Shown one piece after another: positions 26,157 through 34,434 of a stretch of 62,687 nt of DNA. The notes under the pieces were generated by a model, which worked only from the letters and a program-made list of their open reading frames with translations, ran no database searches and was not told the origin of the DNA. The first letter of the stretch is position 1, and every line of letters begins with the position of its first letter. The DNA is from Prosthecochloris sp. GTDB taxonomy: Bacteria; Bacteroidota; Chlorobiia; Chlorobiales; Chlorobiaceae. Position numbers and translations under genes: made by a program. The stretch is from assembly GCA_015482705.2 (NCBI GenBank), contig JADMLA020000003.1:1-62687 (forward strand), given 5' to 3'.

Positions 26157-26246
26157 TTAGAGGAAATACGAGACAATCGCCGCAATGATATTGTAGATGA
26201 TAAAACCCCAAAAAAGGAGCAGCAGTAGTTTGATATTCATGGTCAT
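26157..26246 (-). CDS. Small single-span membrane peptide upstream of elbB
   Basis: On the minus strand ATG 26246 opens a 29-codon frame ending TAA at 26157: MTMN, then IKLLLLLFWGFIIYNIIAA, then IVSYFL. A second ATG at 26240 would give 27 residues. It is almost wholly hydrophobic with one Lys near the start, so it should insert in the inner membrane with a short cytoplasmic N-terminus. It lies 18 bases before elbB and close to the divergent sirtuin gene. There is no strong ribosome-binding site, but several genes here lack one. I do not recognise the family; the reality of the gene rests on its composition and position. Confidence 0.5.
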   Translation of the reverse strand: MTMNIKLLLLLFWGFIIYNIIAAIVSYFL

Positions 26247-26285
26247 CTACAGAAATGATCGGTTCACATTGTAATCTGATTACCG

Positions 26286-27086
26286 ATGAGCGACATCGAG
26301 GATCATTGTACGATGTTAAAAAAAATCGGCAAGATTGCGAAATTACCTGTGGCTGCAATTGGAAAATCAGTAACACTATTGCTCCATCCCATGAAAACAA
26401 TTGAACAAAGAGATTTTTCGAACATCGTTTTTTTTACCGGTGCAGGCATGTCGGCAGAGAGCGGTGTACCGATCTACCGTGGAAAGGGGGGAATCTGGGG
26501 GTCATACAGTATAGAGGAATACGCCTGTCAGGAGGCATTTGAACGGAATCCCGAAAAGGTTCTCGCTTTTCATGAAAAGCGCCGCAGCTCGGTGCTTGAT
26601 TGTACGCCTCACGACGGTCACAGGGTTATTGCCGATATGTCCTGTGCCAGGGTAGTGACACAGAATATCGACGGTATGCATCAGCGTGCCGGTTCGAAAG
26701 AGGTTATCGAACTGCATGGCAGTCTCTGGCGTCTACGCTGCCAGAGCTGCGGTTTCAGGAAAGAGGATTTCGGAGAAAAGTTCGAGACGAACCGGTGTGA
26801 TTGCGGGGACTGGCTCAGGCCCGATATCGTCTGGTTCGGAGACATGCTCGATGCGGTTGTCATGAGCAAGGCTTCCCAAGCCATCGGTAACTGTGATCTC
26901 TTTATCAGCATCGGTACATCGGGGACTGTTTGGCCCGCGGCACGATATCCCGACCTTGCAAAAAAGTCCGGTGCTTACTGCATAGAAATAAACCCCGAAC
27001 CGTCCGGGGATATTGCCTATGACAGGGTTGTCGAGGGAGCCGCAGGGGAGGTGTTGCCGGAGTTGTTCGGTGTTTCGCGCCGATAA
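26286..27086 (+). CDS. Sirtuin (Sir2/CobB-type NAD-dependent deacylase)
   Basis: The 266-residue enzyme removes acyl groups from lysines using NAD. The catalytic core starts near residue 44: FFTGAGMSAESGVPIYRGKGG (NAD loop), TQNIDGMHQRAG, the catalytic His in ELHGSLWRLRC, zinc ligands C-x2-C and C-x-C, IVWFGDML, ISIGTSGTVWPAA and IEINPEPS. In the position of the Y-x2-R pair that defines class III (desuccinylating) sirtuins it has H-x2-R (AFHEKRR). The first 35 residues (to HPMKT) are an odd hydrophobic-basic extension; ATG 26313 or 26391 are alternative starts. Being near acs by function (deacetylation of acetyl-CoA synthetase is a known CobB task), it may regulate that enzyme. Confidence 0.93.
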   Translation: MSDIEDHCTMLKKIGKIAKLPVAAIGKSVTLLLHPMKTIEQRDFSNIVFFTGAGMSAESGVPIYRGKGGIWGSYSIEEYACQEAFERNPEKVLAFHEKRRSSVLDCTPHDGHRVIADMSCARVVTQNIDGMHQRAGSKEVIELHGSLWRLRCQSCGFRKEDFGEKFETNRCDCGDWLRPDIVWFGDMLDAVVMSKASQAIGNCDLFISIGTSGTVWPAARYPDLAKKSGAYCIEINPEPSGDIAYDRVVEGAAGEVLPELFGVSRR

Positions 27087-27832
27087 ATCTGTTACGTCTT
27101 TCGGTAGTTGCGTTGAACGGTGCTCGGAATCCTCACGTACTCACGTGTACGCTCCGGTTCTTGCGCTCCGTTCGCCCTGCTCTCGAAAAGCTCACGACGA
27201 TTTGTCGAAGCGAAAAGCTGGCTGAACAGTTATTGAACACTTTTGAGAAAAAGGCAGGTGACAAGTTTGGGTATACGATGAGTTTCTCTTTCATGTAGTC
27301 CTCTTGCCTGACTTCTCCCTTTCTCGGCGTGCCATCCCCGGACCGGGCTTCACCTTCTCTCTTCGAGTCATCCTCGTGTAAGCGGAGCGCGGCCCGGGGA
27401 TCCATGAGCGTCCCTGTTTTTCACTATGGATGCCGCATCGAGTGCGGCATGACTTCGAGGGGATTGGACGCCGGATCACTCTGTATAGTGAAACAAAGAG
27501 TATTACACTGGACGGCTCGATTACGGGATGCATAGCCCGAAACTTTTTTGCCTGCAAAAAGCTTTTTGAGTATACAGTGGTCGATCATGTTGTTTTTTTG
27601 TGCCCTGGCGGCACTGTTCTTGCCCGCATCTTCCCTTTCGTTTCAAGTAGAAAAAGTATCCGGCAGTTTCCAGTAGTGCCTATGAGTGTTGATCCGCCAG
27701 GTTTCATTCTTATTCGAGGTATCCAGTGATGAACAAGCCGTTGTATTGATGGCTGTTTCGAGTAGAGGACCGGTTGAAACCGGTATTCTTTGTAACTGGC
27801 TGCATAACACTTTTCTCGAAGGAGGTTGAACA
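27087..27832. repeat. Intergenic region with hairpin element, R1/R2 pair and gene remnant
   Basis: This 746-base stretch holds three things. First, around 27105-27176 is an imperfect nested inverted repeat centred on CGTAC TCAC GTGTACG, related to the one at 50359. Second, 27329-27454 is the left copy of a 126-base direct repeat whose right copy is at 30216; it contains an extended R1 (27367-27405) and an R2 (27426-27453). Third, ATG 27587 opens a 29-codon frame that looks like a signal peptide (MLFFCALAALFLPASSLS) and stops at TAG 27676; it may be a gene remnant. Nothing else is supported before the ribosome-binding site at 27820. Confidence 0.6.
27587..27676 (+). pseudogene. Possible truncated secreted-protein remnant
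   Basis: The frame gives MLFFCALAALFLPASSLS followed by FQVEKVSGSFQ and a stop, that is, a convincing signal peptide with only about ten mature residues. There is no ribosome-binding site. It may be the decayed start of a secreted protein, or chance. Confidence 0.25.
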
Positions 27833-28876
27833 ATGTGTACCAATTTCTCAATTCCTGTCAGCGGAGAGCAACCTGTCCATCTTGTCTCCGCCCGCACCAT
27901 GGATTTCGGTATTCTTTTTAAGACGGTTCTGAAGAAGTTCGCGGTTGGAGACTCCTTTCCCGATGGTCCACATGCCATTATTCATCCGCTGAAATGGAAG
28001 GCGAAGTACGGTTTCATCGGTGCCGTGGCGGAACTACCGGTTATAAGTGCTGACGTGCCGTTACCCAGTGTCAGCGATGGTATGAACAGTGCCGGTCTCA
28101 GCGTTGCGACCTTGTGGCTTCCCGGATCGGAGTACCCACGAGCCACGGGTACCGAAGACAACCGTATCTGGGTATCCGATTTCCCCTCCTGGGCATTGGG
28201 GAATTTCGCGACAGTGAGGGATCTGAACGCGGCTATGGATGGCGGAGCGGTTCAAATCGAGGGTGTCCCGTTTCTGCAAAACAAAACTCCGCTACACTTC
28301 ATGGTACAGGACCAAACTGGTGACTGTCTTGTTATCGAATTTCACAGCGGTGAGGTAGTCAAGACGCTCACGGATGATGGATTGCTCACCAACGCACCTT
28401 TTTACGGCGAACAGCTGGAGAATCTGAATCAGGAGAAGTATGAAAAGCTGACTCCCCGGAATACGGAGTATCAGTACGGTCAGGAAACCAACGGTAGTGG
28501 CATGCTCGGTCTGCCCGGAGATGCCACGCCTCCGTCACGCTTCGTGCGGGCAGCTAAAATGTGCCTCTCGGTATATCGGCCGGAACCGGGGAACGAACAG
28601 CAAAACATCAGCTTTGCCTGGCAACTGCTGCAGACCATATGGGTCCCTTGTGGTACCATCACAGAGATGGATCACCCCGAAAAGATGTCCGATTTTACGC
28701 AATGGGCGGTCATTCGCGACTACACAAAGAAGCAGTACTACTTCTACAGTTACTTGAATCCGACACTGCATAAAATCGACCTGCAAAAACTGGATTTCAG
28801 CAGGTCGAGTGATGTTGAAGTACCAATAATCTGTCAAGATGACTGGTGCGTTGACGCAACGACGAAGCTCACTTGA
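27833..28876 (+). CDS. Choloylglycine hydrolase / penicillin V acylase family amidase
   Basis: The 347-residue protein is an Ntn-hydrolase that cleaves non-peptide C-N amide bonds. After Met removal Cys2 becomes the nucleophile (MCTNFSIP). The other active-site residues known for bile salt hydrolases are all placed: R21 and D24 in SARTMDFG, Asn in DGMNSAGLSV, Asn in LLTNAPFYGEQLENL, and Arg in PSRFVRAAK. There is no signal peptide. Family members act on bile salts, penicillin V or acyl-homoserine lactones; bile salts are improbable for a free-living anaerobe, so a signal-quenching role is a reasonable alternative. AAGGAGG lies 7 bases before ATG. It sits in the cassette bracketed by 126-base repeats. 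Confidence 0.93.
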   Translation: MCTNFSIPVSGEQPVHLVSARTMDFGILFKTVLKKFAVGDSFPDGPHAIIHPLKWKAKYGFIGAVAELPVISADVPLPSVSDGMNSAGLSVATLWLPGSEYPRATGTEDNRIWVSDFPSWALGNFATVRDLNAAMDGGAVQIEGVPFLQNKTPLHFMVQDQTGDCLVIEFHSGEVVKTLTDDGLLTNAPFYGEQLENLNQEKYEKLTPRNTEYQYGQETNGSGMLGLPGDATPPSRFVRAAKMCLSVYRPEPGNEQQNISFAWQLLQTIWVPCGTITEMDHPEKMSDFTQWAVIRDYTKKQYYFYSYLNPTLHKIDLQKLDFSRSSDVEVPIICQDDWCVDATTKLT

Positions 28877-29033
28877 ATGCAGCAAGCAGTGGAACTCCAA
28901 ACCACGCACTGTGACATGGATGTGTTGATTTCACGGTGCAGGGTGGACGATGGTTTACAGAATAACCCGGTTCGAAGATTTCAGAATTACGGGTATCGCT
29001 GTCGGTATGGGAGAGCAGGTATTCTGATGCATC

Positions 29034-29540
29034 TCAATAAATGAAGGGGATGAACTTCTTCACACCTCGCGCATACTCCTTGTACTCGGGATGTCGCTGT
29101 GTGAGCCATCGTTCTTCTTTTGCAGCCTTGAACGAGAAGAAAAAAAATGCAAAAACAAAGAGGAGAAAATGTGACAGGCTCATAGCGTAACATGACCAGC
29201 CGAAACCGATAAACAACTGACTGCTGTACAGGGGGTGGCGCACGAATGAGTATACTCCCGTCCGAACGAGTTGATTATGATCGACAGGATAGGGAAGCGG
29301 GGTGATATATTGTTTGAGATTGTGTGACCCGAGTCCTCCAAAGAGCAGCGCGGTCGCTCCGCAAACGATCAGGACTGCCGTGCGAGGAATTGTAAGGCAT
29401 TCCTCGAATTCTGCAATTCCGAAAGGTTGCCAGACAGGAGTCATGATGAAGATACCTATTATCAGAAACTGGATGACGACAAGGTATTCTCCTTTGGTGC
29501 CCCGGAGAAATGAGTTTGTTCCCGATTTTTCATAGTTCAT
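29034..29540 (-). CDS. Isoprenylcysteine carboxyl methyltransferase-like membrane protein
   Basis: The 168-residue protein has four to five hydrophobic helices and the ICMT/PEMT C-terminal signature: LVRTGVYSFVRHPLYSSQLFIGFGW, followed by the EERWLTQRHPEYKEYARGVKKFIP block that binds S-adenosylmethionine and the carboxylate. Bacterial members methylate small lipophilic substrates that are largely unknown. The start is ATG 29540. The gene is divergent from the isochorismatase-like gene and convergent with the amidase. Its third helix is unusually Phe-rich (FLLFVFAFFFFSF). Confidence 0.88.
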   Translation of the reverse strand: MNYEKSGTNSFLRGTKGEYLVVIQFLIIGIFIMTPVWQPFGIAEFEECLTIPRTAVLIVCGATALLFGGLGSHNLKQYITPLPYPVDHNQLVRTGVYSFVRHPLYSSQLFIGFGWSCYAMSLSHFLLFVFAFFFFSFKAAKEERWLTQRHPEYKEYARGVKKFIPFIY

Positions 29541-29646
29541 AAGTGACTGAAAATAATTGTCTTAATTGTTACGTTTTTGTAGTTTTGTTTGGCATGAAAC
29601 CAGCGCTGCCTTAAAAATACTCTAACAGTCTTAACGTTTTCGGTTC

Positions 29647-30189
29647 ATGATTTCTTCGCAAGATACTGTTTTACTGATCATCGATGTGCAGGGAAAACTG
29701 GCACAGATCGTTTACGAGTCTGCAGCTGTTGAACAAAATATTTCGAAACTGGTCAGGGCGGCAAAGATTCTCGGTGTGCCGGTGCTCTATACCGAACAGT
29801 ACCCGAAAGGGCTCGGACATACGGTGGCTCCGCTTGAAAAACTGTTGGCGGAAGAAGATCCGTTCGAAAAAATCGCGTTCAGCTGCTGTGCCGATGAAGG
29901 TTTTATGGAAGCTCTCAGGAAGCTGAAAAGAAACGAAGTGCTTGTCACCGGAATGGAAACCCATGTGTGTGTCTATCAGACGGCCAACGAGTTGATAGAA
30001 TACGGCTACAACGTTCATCTGATCACCGATGCGGTTTCTTCAAGGACGAAAGAAAACCGGGATTTGGGGATACACTGCATCGAAAATGCAGGAGCTTTTC
30101 TGAAAAGCACGGAGATGGTGATTTTTGAGCTGCTGCGTGTAGCGAAGGGTGATGCATTCAAGGCGATAGCGAAGATAATCAAGGAATGA
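29647..30189 (+). CDS. Isochorismatase-like cysteine hydrolase
   Basis: The 180-residue protein has the isochorismatase fold with its catalytic triad: Asp in VLLIIDVQGKLA (D13), Lys in the DPFEKIAFSCC block, and Cys in VTGMETHVCVYQTA, preceded by the usual cis-peptide. The short length and motif set fit the nicotinamidase-like or unassigned hydrolase group, not true EntB-type isochorismatases. It is soluble. The start ATG 29647 lacks an obvious ribosome-binding site. It is the last gene before the right-hand 126-base repeat. Confidence 0.93.
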   Translation: MISSQDTVLLIIDVQGKLAQIVYESAAVEQNISKLVRAAKILGVPVLYTEQYPKGLGHTVAPLEKLLAEEDPFEKIAFSCCADEGFMEALRKLKRNEVLVTGMETHVCVYQTANELIEYGYNVHLITDAVSSRTKENRDLGIHCIENAGAFLKSTEMVIFELLRVAKGDAFKAIAKIIKE

Positions 30190-30642
30190 CCGGCCGGTTC
30201 GACGGTTCTCTTTCCGTGTCATCCCCGGACAGGGCTTCACTTTCTCTCTTCTTGTCATCCTCGGGCAAGCGGAGCGTGATCCGGGGATCCATGAGCGTCC
30301 CTGTTTTTCACTATGGATGCCGCATCGAGTGCGGCATGACTCCTTTCTCCCAGTCATTCTCCAACATGGCCCCCTCTCCCGGTCATCCTCGGGCTTGACC
30401 CGTGGATCCATCTTTCAATGAATGCCACCATGGATGCCGCATCAAGTGCGGCATGACTTTCGTGGGGGATTGGATGCCACTTCACGTCCAGCTTGACTCC
30501 TTTCGCCCAGTCATTCTCCAGCATGGCTCTCCTCCCTCTGTCATCCTCGGGCAAATGAAGTGCGACCCGGGGATCCATGGGTTTTCCTGTTTCTCTCCAT
30601 GAATGGAATGCCGGATCTCTTCCGGTATTTCGGGATCTTCGG
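30190..30642. repeat. Large R1/R2 repeat cluster, with right copy of 126-bp repeat
   Basis: The stretch has no gene. The first 126 bases from 30216 match 27329-27454 with about ten differences, the last 57 being identical. Units in order are an extended R1 (30254-30292), R2 (30313-30340), R1 (30382-30411), R2 (30429-30456), a diverged R2 (near 30471-30497) and an extended R1 (30540-30578). All point the same way. Short frames across them encode only repeat peptides. Confidence 0.8.
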
Positions 30643-31692
30643 CTAAAGATTTTGAGAAACAACCTTGTCGAGCATTTGTTCGAGAATTTTTTTTCCTTCG
30701 ATGACTTCGATTGAGACTGGAAGATAGAAACAAGAAACCCGGGACAAGGTTTCCAGCACAGGTTGATTTGATTGCAGGCGGAAGTAGTCTTTTTCGGTGG
30801 TGACAATCGAGAGGTTCTCATCGATTGACCGTTCGACGAGAGTTTTTATGCTTGCAAGCGGGAAGTCCGCGTGGTCGGGAAAAAACGCCTTTGACACGAC
30901 TTTTATACCACGTTGCTCCAGCGAAGCAATGAATCCTTCAGGCTGTCCTATGCCTGCTAATGCAATCGCTTTCTCCGGCACCGAGTTACCGGGTCCTGCA
31001 AAGTGTACCGGTTCGCCGGGACGGACGCTGGTCATGACCAGCGGTTTACCGGTAAGCGATACCTTTTTCGCGAGGTGAGCCGCCTTGATTTGGTCGGTAA
31101 CCTTGCCGAGCACAAGGAGATCGGCACGGTCGAGATTTTTACGAGGTTCTCTCAGACGACCGGCAGGTATGAGCCGGTCATTGAAAAAAGGTGCCGTACT
31201 GTTGATGATAACGATATCGAGATCACGATCGAGCTGCCGGTGCTGAAAACCGTCATCGAGCACAAGGACATCGGGGAGATTGCCGGCGAAGTGTTCGGCA
31301 ATGAAATCAGCGCCTTCTATTCTTTTTTCGGCAACCACCACAATTGTTTCCGGATTGTTGTGTGCGAGCATCGCACATTCATCGCCGGCTTCACGGCTTC
31401 CGAGAAATACTTGCCGGCCATCGGAAACCATGGTGACGCCTTTTGTACTTCTTTTGTAGCCTCGTGAGAGAACAGCCGGTGTCAACCCCTTTCGGGTGAA
31501 ATACTTGACCACAAAATCGACCAATGGGGTTTTACCGGTTCCTCCCATACTGATATTGCCTATCGAAACCACCGGTACTGCAGCTTTATGACTATGAAAA
31601 ACGCCAAGGTCGAACAGCCTGTTACGGGTAAAGATAACGGCACCGTAGACCAGAGCCGCCGGTGAAAGCAGCGTGTTCAGAACGTTAGTCAT
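30643..31692 (-). CDS. lpxK: Tetraacyldisaccharide 4'-kinase
   Basis: The 349-residue inner-membrane enzyme phosphorylates the 4' position of the lipid A disaccharide. The N-terminus has a short hydrophobic anchor (TLLSPAALVYGAVIF) and the P-loop SIGNISMGGTGKTPLVDFV. Other family blocks are LSRGYKRSTKG, GDECAMLAHN, VLVLDDGFQHRQLDRDLDIV (with the catalytic Asp pair and His) and PAGRLREP. It is full length. Its start overlaps the DUF374 acyltransferase gene by 8 bases, so the two are translationally coupled. Its presence implies a classical lipid A pathway, in line with lpxC-fabZ at 46.7 kb. Confidence 0.97.
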   Translation of the reverse strand: MTNVLNTLLSPAALVYGAVIFTRNRLFDLGVFHSHKAAVPVVSIGNISMGGTGKTPLVDFVVKYFTRKGLTPAVLSRGYKRSTKGVTMVSDGRQVFLGSREAGDECAMLAHNNPETIVVVAEKRIEGADFIAEHFAGNLPDVLVLDDGFQHRQLDRDLDIVIINSTAPFFNDRLIPAGRLREPRKNLDRADLLVLGKVTDQIKAAHLAKKVSLTGKPLVMTSVRPGEPVHFAGPGNSVPEKAIALAGIGQPEGFIASLEQRGIKVVSKAFFPDHADFPLASIKTLVERSIDENLSIVTTEKDYFRLQSNQPVLETLSRVSCFYLPVSIEVIEGKKILEQMLDKVVSQNL

Positions 31693-32302
31693 CAGCCAAG
31701 CTCTTTGACAGTTGATGTTCGAATGTTTTCAGTTCTTCCTGATTCTTGAATTCGGGGACTTCGATGTTGTGAATCGTGACATAGATCCGGCTGAACGGGA
31801 ACGGAATTTCAAAACGGTCCCAGCTTTTAAGCTGAAAGCCTTTACTGTAACGGATGGCGGCAAAAATGATCGGGACCCGCTCTGCCGAGGCAAGGCGGAG
31901 TGTTCCGTACTTGAATGCCTGACGTGGCCCGCGTGGTCCGTCCGGGGTAATTGCGATAATGCCATTGTTCGCCAGTTCCGTGAGCATGGCTTTTTTTACC
32001 TCGTTGCTTCCCTTCGAACTCGATCCCCGTATCAGGGTAAAACCAAGTTTTTCAAGGGTGCGTGAAAGGATTTCACCGTCTTTTGAAAGGCTGACAACCG
32101 CATGTATGGTCTTATCGGGGAAAAGATGTTGGGCAAGCAGCCATCCATAGATCATTTTGCCGTGCCAGAATGCAAAAATCCTCTTTCCTGTTTGATCGAA
32201 TATTTCCTGCCGGGGATTTATGACAGTGAGGCGGAGTGTCGAAACCAGGAGTTTCAACACTCCGGGCAGGATCAGTCCGGAAAGAGAAGGGAGTAAAGGC
32301 AT
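31685..32302 (-). CDS. DUF374 lysophospholipid-type acyltransferase
   Basis: The 205-residue protein belongs to the DUF374 branch of the PlsC/LpxL acyltransferases. It shows FAFWHGKMIYGWL (the H-x4 acceptor-binding block with His), VSLSKDGEIL, RGSSSKG and IAITPDGPRGPRQAFKYG, the typical glycerol-phosphate-binding site. An N-terminal hydrophobic stretch suggests membrane association. Its coupling to lpxK points to late lipid A or lipooligosaccharide acylation, though the acyl donor and acceptor are not known. The divergent purD gene starts 264 bases away; that gap contains no gene I can support. Confidence 0.9.
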   Translation of the reverse strand: MPLLPSLSGLILPGVLKLLVSTLRLTVINPRQEIFDQTGKRIFAFWHGKMIYGWLLAQHLFPDKTIHAVVSLSKDGEILSRTLEKLGFTLIRGSSSKGSNEVKKAMLTELANNGIIAITPDGPRGPRQAFKYGTLRLASAERVPIIFAAIRYSKGFQLKSWDRFEIPFPFSRIYVTIHNIEVPEFKNQEELKTFEHQLSKSLADD

Positions 32303-32566
32303 GCCACATGAAAGGTTGATTTGTTGGCAGTCCCTACGGGTAGGGATAGACAGCTTTCAGCAATGTACCAAAAGTCTTCTGATTTTTTGATTCTCCATAT
32401 CTTCTCTACCTATGTCTTCGGTGTAATTGTCTTTCAATGGGCGGTTTGTGTCGCCTGCTGGGGATTTTTTTGTTTGTTTTTTTCACCGCCTGCGTTATAT
32501 AGTTGGTTTGTATGAAGTGAAGGGTTACCGCAACAATCCCGGTACATTGGGTGCAAACCATTTTTT

Positions 32567-33847
32567 ATGAAAGTACTGATAGTCGGTGGAGGGGGCAGGG
32601 AGCACGCCCTTGCTTGGGCTATTGCTCGCAGTGAAAAAGTGTCGAAAGTCTACGTCGCTCCGGGAAACGGTGGGACAGCAACAATGGGGGGTAACGTTGA
32701 GAACGTCGCTCTCGGCTCAACCGATGTCGAGGGTTTGTTGCGGTTCGCTGTCGGAGAGTCGATTGATTTAACGGTTGTCGGGCCGGAGCAGCCTCTCGAA
32801 GCGGGTATCGTGGATCTGTTCACCGAAGCAGGGAAAAAAGTGTTCGGTCCGACGAGATACGCGGCACAGCTCGAAACCAGCAAGGTTTTTGCAAAGGATT
32901 TCATGAGCCGTAACAACATCCCAACGGCCTCCTACGAGGTTTTCAGGGAGTATGATTCCGCAAAAGATTTTCTTGAGAAAACAACGGTGTTTCCCCAGGT
33001 TATAAAGGCCAGCGGCCTTGCTGCAGGAAAGGGGGTTATTGTTGCCGAAACTCGTGCTGATGCCCTGCAAGCCATCGATGATTTGTTTGAAAAAAGGATT
33101 TTCGGCGGAGCTGCCGATGAGGTCGTTATCGAATCCTTTTTAGCCGGTCAGGAGGCTAGTGTGTTTGTCTTGACCGATGGAACCCAATACCGTTTCTTTT
33201 TACCTTCACAGGATCACAAGCGGATCGGGGATGGTGATACGGGCAAAAACACCGGTGGCATGGGGGCATATGCGCCTGCACCTCTTGTCAGTCAAGAGGT
33301 GATGAAAAAGGTAGAGGAGCGCGTGATCGTTCCAACCCTGGAAGGGATGCGGGATGAGGGGACACCATATACAGGCTTTCTTTATATCGGGCTTATGATC
33401 GATAACGGCGAACCTTCGGTAGTGGAGTTTAATGCCCGTCTCGGTGATCCCGAAGCCCAAGTTGTACTTCCGCTGATGCAGGATGGGCTGTTTGAAGCTC
33501 TCGAGGCCAGCCTCGGCGGCAGTCTGGGTGAGATTGCTTTTGAGATGAAACCGCTGTCTGCGACGACGGTTGTTCTTGCATCCGAAGGGTATCCCGGAAG
33601 TTACGAAACAGGAAAAGTGATCGAAATAGATCCCGAACTTCAGGCGCTTGACAACGTGATGGTATTTCACGCAGGCACAGTGCTTGAAGACGGAAAACTC
33701 AAGACTTCCGGAGGTAGAGTCCTGTCGGTGACCGCTGTTGCGCCGGCACTTGGAGAAAGCATCGCTCTTGCATACAGTGCGTTGAGTGGCGTTGCTTTCG
33801 ACGGCTGTTATTACCGTCGGGATATCGGTGCGAAAGCACGTGCTTGA
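32567..33847 (+). CDS. purD: Phosphoribosylamine-glycine ligase
   Basis: The 426-residue ATP-grasp enzyme makes glycinamide ribonucleotide in purine synthesis. The N-terminal block MKVLIVGGGGREHALAWAIA, VVGPEQPLEAGIVD, the P-loop-like VIKASGLAAGKGVIVAE, KNTGGMGAYAPAP, and the metal-binding VVEFNARLGDPEAQVVLP are all present. It is full length. The stop codon overlaps the next ATG (TGATG), coupling it to a JAMM protease. There is no clear ribosome-binding site at ATG 32567. Confidence 0.97.
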   Translation: MKVLIVGGGGREHALAWAIARSEKVSKVYVAPGNGGTATMGGNVENVALGSTDVEGLLRFAVGESIDLTVVGPEQPLEAGIVDLFTEAGKKVFGPTRYAAQLETSKVFAKDFMSRNNIPTASYEVFREYDSAKDFLEKTTVFPQVIKASGLAAGKGVIVAETRADALQAIDDLFEKRIFGGAADEVVIESFLAGQEASVFVLTDGTQYRFFLPSQDHKRIGDGDTGKNTGGMGAYAPAPLVSQEVMKKVEERVIVPTLEGMRDEGTPYTGFLYIGLMIDNGEPSVVEFNARLGDPEAQVVLPLMQDGLFEALEASLGGSLGEIAFEMKPLSATTVVLASEGYPGSYETGKVIEIDPELQALDNVMVFHAGTVLEDGKLKTSGGRVLSVTAVAPALGESIALAYSALSGVAFDGCYYRRDIGAKARA

Positions 33848-34374
33848 TGGTGGATTTACCTGTTGGTTTATTTCGGCAGGTAGAATTAATTATCAACGTA
33901 TACAATACACGCTACATAGAGAGCATAATTCGAAACGTCAGGATGCAGTTACCCCGTCGCCAGTTCGAGATAATACAGGAACATGCACTGAGAGATATAC
34001 CCTACGAGTGCTGCGGTCTGCTTGCGGGTAGACGGAAACCGAACCACAAGGGTGAATACGAAAATTTGGTTTTTGAGATAGCACCATGTGCCAATGTGCT
34101 TTACAATGGCAGGGAGCATGGATTCGAGATTTCCTATTCCGAGTATCTCGATGTCGAGCGTGAGGCGGAAGGGCTCGGGCTGGAAATTGTCGGATCATAT
34201 CATTCTCATATCGGTTCGCCGGCGATTCCTTCAAACAACGATGTGAATTTTGCAAGACCGGGCCACTCGATGATCATCCTTTCAGTACAAAACATGCAAC
34301 CGTCTGCCGTAACGTCCTGGTACCGTCGTGAAGAAGGTGGTTTTCACCAGGAAGCTATAAGGGTGATAGAGTAG
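33847..34374 (+). CDS. JAMM/M67-family metalloprotease-like protein
   Basis: The 175-residue protein carries the zinc JAMM motif: Glu in IPYECCGLLAG, then YHSHIGSPAIPSNNDVNFA, which supplies the two His and the Asp. Bacterial relatives (Mec+/CysO type) trim C-terminal tails of sulfur-carrier or ubiquitin-like proteins; others are of unknown function. I start at ATG 33847, which overlaps the purD stop. A second possible start is ATG 33943 (MQLPRRQFEIIQEH), which would drop 32 residues of uncertain value and has AGG directly before it. No sulfur-carrier partner lies next to it in this window. Confidence 0.85.
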   Translation: MVDLPVGLFRQVELIINVYNTRYIESIIRNVRMQLPRRQFEIIQEHALRDIPYECCGLLAGRRKPNHKGEYENLVFEIAPCANVLYNGREHGFEISYSEYLDVEREAEGLGLEIVGSYHSHIGSPAIPSNNDVNFARPGHSMIILSVQNMQPSAVTSWYRREEGGFHQEAIRVIE

Positions 34375-34434
34375 CGACATTTTTTTTTACATTACCTTCG
34401 TTCATCGTCAGAAACGCATAAAACCGGAAGAAAA

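Noticed and set aside
28877..29044. 55-codon frame directly after the choloylglycine-hydrolase-family gene
   Set aside because: No ribosome-binding site, no recognisable features, and it overlaps the end of the convergent methyltransferase-like gene.
32321..32515. 64-codon frame between the DUF374 gene and purD
   Set aside because: Hydrophobic but without ribosome-binding site or recognised family, lying in a divergent promoter region; not supported enough to call.
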